Assembly (NCBI GenBank): GCA_049841315.1
Contig: JASGDB010000100.1
Location: 1-7,798, forward strand
Length of the DNA: 7,798 nucleotides
Source: JASGDB01 sp049841315
GTDB taxonomy: Bacteria > Bacteroidota > Bacteroidia > Flavobacteriales > Weeksellaceae
Direction: 5' to 3'
Below the pieces are notes generated by a model. It was not told the DNA's origin, did no database searches, and worked only from the letters and a program-made list of their open reading frames with translations. This document shows, piece by piece, positions 4,978 through 7,798 of this stretch (position 1 is the first letter of the stretch; every line of letters starts with the position of its first letter). The position numbers were made by a program, and so were the translations under genes.

Positions 4978-6966
4978 ATGCAAGAACAACAACACCAAAT
5001 AAAAATTTACGGATTTCTGCAAAAGGCGGTTTATGCCGTTGTGGCATTGGATTGTGCCTCGCTTTTTTATCTCAATGCAGATGTTCCGGTCGTTTCCAAT
5101 CTGCTGAAGAATTTTACAAAAATGAAATTCATTTATCCGCCTATCAATGCCAAATTTGCAACATTGATTTTGATTGGATTGGTTGCCATCGGAACAAAAG
5201 CGAAGAAAAAGAAAGACCTCAATATCGCTACGGAAATCGTTCTACCAATGGTTTTTGGACTGTTGATGATTTTTTCCTCATTGATTTGGCAAAGCGAAGC
5301 CGGAAACACACAACTTCCAAAAATATTTCCGGGAATGAATTTGTATCAACTGATTTATGCCATTCTTTCCTTTCTGGGAGCGGTTATTTTGCAAATGGGA
5401 GCCGATTCTATTTCAAAATTAATGCAACAAAAAATGGGAAAAGACCGATGGAATGTAGATGAAGAAAGTTTTGACCAAAATAAAGAATTGGTTAATACCG
5501 ATACTTCGGTTAATATTCCGTATTTGTTCAGATACAATGGCAAAAACAACAAGGGTTGGATAAATATTAATCCGTTTCGTGGAACAATGGTCATCGGAAC
5601 GCCGGGTTCGGGAAAATCTTTTGGTGTGATTAACCCTGCGATTCGTCAAATGATTGCAAAAGGTTTCTGTTTGTGCATTTATGATTTTAAATTTCCCGAT
5701 TTGGCACAAATTGCTTATTACCATTATTTGCTCAAAAAAAGCAAGGATTCCGATTATAATTACAGTTTTCACGTCATCAATTTGAATGAAGTTGAAAAAT
5801 CAAAAAGAGTCAATCCGTTTCACAAAAAATATGTGCAAACTTTGGCTGAAGCACAGGAAATGGCAGAAGCAATGGTAAGTTCCTTACAAAAAGGAGGAGC
5901 AAGTGCAGGAGGCGGTTCCGATCAGTTTTTTACGCAATCAGCGATTAACTTTCTTTCGTCTTGCATTTATTTTTTTGCTACTCACGAAAACGGAAAATAT
6001 TCGGATTTACCGCATATTTTGTCGTTTATGAACCGAAGTTATAAGGAAATTTTTGATACACTTTTCGACCACGAAGAACTGTTTTCTTTGCTTTCTCCGT
6101 TTAAATCTGCTTATGACAACAAAGCATTCGACCAGTTGGAAGGGCAAATCGGAACGCTCAAAATTTTTCTTTCCCGATTGGCAACCAAAGAAAGTTTTTG
6201 GGTGTTTTCGGGCGATGAAGTGGAACTGAAAATGACCGATAGAGAAAATCCTTCGATTATCATTCTCGCATCAGATCCGGGAACACAGGATATAAATTCT
6301 GCGTTGTATTCCGCAGTTTTGAATCGGACTTTGAGACTCATCAATTCCAAAAAAAATCTTCCCGGAGGAATTATTGCCGATGAATTTCCCACGATTTACA
6401 TTCATAAAATCGACAATGTTGTGGCGACTGCGAGAAGTAATAAAGTCGCTGTATTATTGGGATTGCAGGAACTTCCGCAACTTCGTCAGTTTTACAAAAA
6501 AGAAGTTGCCGATACCATTTCAGCGATTGTCGGAAACATTCTTTCCGGTTCGGCAAGAGATAAAAATACACTCGATTGGCTCGAAAAAATGTTCGGAAAA
6601 ATCAAGCAGAAAAGTTACTCCCAATCCATTTCCCAGCAAGGAACAACGACGAGTATCAACGAAAAAATGGATTTTATGATTCCTGCCGGAAAAATTGCAG
6701 CTCTCAAAACCGGAGAAATGGTCGGAATGATTGCTCAAGGCGAAGAAAATGATACTGATGAATACAAGACTTCCGCAGTGAACGGAAAAATCAATTTGGA
6801 TATGAAAGCCATCAAAACGGAAGAAGAAAATTATGTGAAAATGCCGTCCTATTATTCGTTTGTGGACAAATCCGGAAACAACCGAAAAGACGATGTTTTA
6901 ATGACCAATTTCCGAAAAATAAACAAAGAAGTTGAATTAATTGTAAACGAACTCGTAAAAGCATAA
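4978..6966 (+). CDS. Type IV coupling protein (VirD4/TraG/MobC-like conjugative ATPase)
   Basis: 662-aa membrane-anchored ATPase that links the relaxase-DNA complex to the mating channel and drives DNA transfer. The N-terminal domain has four hydrophobic segments (about residues 12-31, 58-75, 88-104 and 121-143), as in Bacteroidetes coupling proteins. Walker A is GTPGSGKS at 207-214 (catalytic K213), Walker B is IIADEF with D468-E469, and the downstream ATARSNK (483-489) and GLQELPQL with Q497 match the TraG/VirD4 ATPase pattern. GSARDKNTLDWLEKMFG follows, typical of Bacteroidetes MobC-type proteins. The length is normal. The start at 4978 is the first available ATG in the present sequence, but a 9-bp direct repeat suggests the gene formerly began at the ATG at 4234 with 15 more residues. 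It is followed four bases later by the peptidase gene. Confidence 0.93.
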   Translation: MQEQQHQIKIYGFLQKAVYAVVALDCASLFYLNADVPVVSNLLKNFTKMKFIYPPINAKFATLILIGLVAIGTKAKKKKDLNIATEIVLPMVFGLLMIFSSLIWQSEAGNTQLPKIFPGMNLYQLIYAILSFLGAVILQMGADSISKLMQQKMGKDRWNVDEESFDQNKELVNTDTSVNIPYLFRYNGKNNKGWININPFRGTMVIGTPGSGKSFGVINPAIRQMIAKGFCLCIYDFKFPDLAQIAYYHYLLKKSKDSDYNYSFHVINLNEVEKSKRVNPFHKKYVQTLAEAQEMAEAMVSSLQKGGASAGGGSDQFFTQSAINFLSSCIYFFATHENGKYSDLPHILSFMNRSYKEIFDTLFDHEELFSLLSPFKSAYDNKAFDQLEGQIGTLKIFLSRLATKESFWVFSGDEVELKMTDRENPSIIILASDPGTQDINSALYSAVLNRTLRLINSKKNLPGGIIADEFPTIYIHKIDNVVATARSNKVAVLLGLQELPQLRQFYKKEVADTISAIVGNILSGSARDKNTLDWLEKMFGKIKQKSYSQSISQQGTTTSINEKMDFMIPAGKIAALKTGEMVGMIAQGEENDTDEYKTSAVNGKINLDMKAIKTEEENYVKMPSYYSFVDKSGNNRKDDVLMTNFRKINKEVELIVNELVKA

Positions 6967-6970
6967 ACCA

Positions 6971-7798
6971 ATGAAAAAACACATTCAAAAAATACTATTT
7001 TCTGGGATTTTCCTTTCTGCAACTTTTGTTTTTGGACAGTTTAATACGCTCAAACCAATTGTTCCAAAAACAGAACCGAAAATCTCTTTAAACTCCGAAA
7101 ACACAGAGAAAACCGAATTTAATAAAGATGAAAAATCAAAAGAAAATCCTGAAAAAGAGAAAAAATTTTTGAAAAAAGTTTTTGGAATTACGACTAAAAC
7201 CGATTTGAAAAAAGAAATGGATTCTCTGAAAATTTTAATGAAAGAATACACCGATTTCAATAATCAAAAATGGGATTTACAAAACTCAAAAGACTCTTTG
7301 ATTCTGAATACTCAAACAAAAATTTTTGAAAATAAAAATGTTCAGAATCAGGAAAAAGTCCCCTTTGGACAAGTTGAGTTAGCAACTTGCGGGGCTTTTA
7401 TGCCTTTGAAAAGCGGATTGCACATCACATCTCCTTTCGGAAGCCGAATCCATCCCATTTTTGGTGGCTCAAAATTTCACAATGGAATTGATTTACGAGC
7501 AAATTACGAAAATGTTTTTTCCGTAATGGACGGAGTTGTAACCGCTTCCGGTTGGGATCCGAAAGGTGGCGGAAATTATATCAAAATCAATCATTTTGGT
7601 CGGTTTGAAACGGCTTATCTCCACCTTTCCGAAATCTATTACAAAGTTGGAGAACGTGTAAAAGCAGGTTTTATCATCGCAAAATCCGGAAATACCGGAA
7701 ATTCTACCGGACCGCATTTGCATTTTTCGGTCAGAGAATTTCCGGTATTTCCGGATTTTGCGATGATAAAACCTGCTTTTACACGTTCTCCAACTTTG
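6971..7798 (+). CDS. Exported M23 (LytM-type) peptidoglycan endopeptidase, 3' end disrupted
   Basis: Zinc metallo-endopeptidase expected to cut peptidoglycan cross-links in the periplasm so that the conjugation channel can pass, a job done by VirB1 lysozymes in other systems. It starts at the ATG four bases after the coupling-protein stop and has a signal peptide (MKKHIQKILFSGIFLSATFVFGQ). Residues about 35-130 are hydrophilic and probably partly coiled-coil. The M23 domain runs from about 145, with zinc ligands H170 and D174 (FHNGID), H218 (YLHLSE) and the HLH at 249-251. From codon 257 the reading frame enters an inverted copy of its own upstream sequence, so the last 20 residues are not native and no stop codon is reached. 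A real M23 protein would continue past SVRE with a short closing strand. The first 256 residues are reliable; the native C-terminus is missing. Confidence 0.88.
   Translation, partial: MKKHIQKILFSGIFLSATFVFGQFNTLKPIVPKTEPKISLNSENTEKTEFNKDEKSKENPEKEKKFLKKVFGITTKTDLKKEMDSLKILMKEYTDFNNQKWDLQNSKDSLILNTQTKIFENKNVQNQEKVPFGQVELATCGAFMPLKSGLHITSPFGSRIHPIFGGSKFHNGIDLRANYENVFSVMDGVVTASGWDPKGGGNYIKINHFGRFETAYLHLSEIYYKVGERVKAGFIIAKSGNTGNSTGPHLHFSVREFPVFPDFAMIKPAFTRSPTL
7360..7397. repeat. GC-rich palindromic repeat, variant copy 3 (inside the M23 gene)
   Basis: Starts CCCCTTTGG and ends GGGGCTT, like the copies at 3350 and 4957, but the centre is replaced by a perfect 7-bp hairpin, CAAGTTG (7370-7376) and CAACTTG (7383-7389) around a 6-nt loop. 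It is read in frame as VPFGQVELATCGAF between the coiled-coil-like region and the peptidase domain, a linker where an insertion would be tolerated. Membership of the same family is inferred from the shared ends only. Confidence 0.45.
7642..7798. repeat. Perfect 64-bp inverted repeat at the window end (fold-back)
   Basis: Positions 7642-7705 and 7735-7798 are exact reverse complements, 64 of 64, separated by 29 nt (7706-7734). Inside the loop GACCG (7710-7714) and CGGTC (7728-7732) can also pair. The right arm reaches the last base of the window, so the inverted copy may continue beyond it. The left arm is normal M23 coding sequence and the right arm is its mirror image, replacing the expected end of the gene. 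The switch falls at a short AGAA match (7735-7738), as expected of template switching during amplification, sequencing or assembly. A true chromosomal inverted duplication is possible but less likely. Confidence 0.95.

Noticed and set aside
4962..5462. 166-codon plus-strand open frame overlapping the coupling protein
   Set aside because: It is out of frame with the coupling protein, rich in Cys and Arg, and covers the region coding its membrane segments. It is a shadow frame.
7370..7389. CAAGTTG/CAACTTG hairpin as a transcription terminator
   Set aside because: It lies inside the M23 reading frame and is not followed by a T-run; it fits better as part of a dispersed repeat.
7739..7798. C-terminal tail FPVFPDFAMIKPAFTRSPTL of the M23 protein as a novel domain
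   Set aside because: This DNA is the exact reverse complement of 7642-7701, so the peptide is read from an inverted copy and is not a real domain.

Overview
The window looks like part of a conjugative element (an integrative conjugative element or conjugative plasmid) of a Bacteroidota bacterium, most likely of the class Flavobacteriia (Chryseobacterium/Elizabethkingia type). The evidence is an AT-rich coding sequence, starts preceded by A-rich leaders without clear Shine-Dalgarno sites, and a Bacteroidetes-type tra gene series in the order traJ-traK-traL-traM-traN. No integrase, relaxase or origin lies inside the window, so integrated and plasmid forms cannot be told apart.

Layout. Positions 1-4188 hold five plus-strand genes for the trans-envelope type IV secretion channel: a 5'-incomplete TraJ (VirB6-like inner-membrane channel), TraK (VirB8-like), a small one-helix membrane protein in the TraL position, TraM (VirB10-like) and TraN (VirB9-like, with signal peptide). 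They are tightly packed, with 1-bp spacing or a 4-bp overlap, except for a 71-bp traJ-traK gap that is almost entirely a 7-bp-period tandem array. At 4242-4869 a minus-strand PIN-domain toxin and its small antitoxin interrupt the series. At 4978-6966 lies a VirD4-type coupling ATPase, and from 6971 to the window end an exported M23 peptidoglycan endopeptidase. Together these genes would build the mating channel, open the cell wall for it, and feed DNA to it.

Main observations. (1) The toxin-antitoxin cassette lies between two copies of the 9-mer AAAACAATT. Deleting one copy plus the cassette on paper joins an ATG at 4234, in frame, to the coupling-protein gene and gives it 15 extra N-terminal residues. 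The cassette therefore appears to have landed in the original 5' end of that gene. (2) The last 157 bp form a perfect 64-bp inverted repeat around a 29-nt loop, reaching the very last base. It breaks the M23 gene just after its HLH motif and is probably a fold-back assembly or amplification artefact. (3) A GC-rich palindromic repeat occurs three times (3341, 4950, 7360), twice inside coding sequence. (4) Two independent heptamer-period arrays sit in front of start codons (990-1045 and 4191-4232).

The machinery itself is a known type. I do not see an undescribed multi-gene system. The unusual content is in the cassette insertion and the repeat families.
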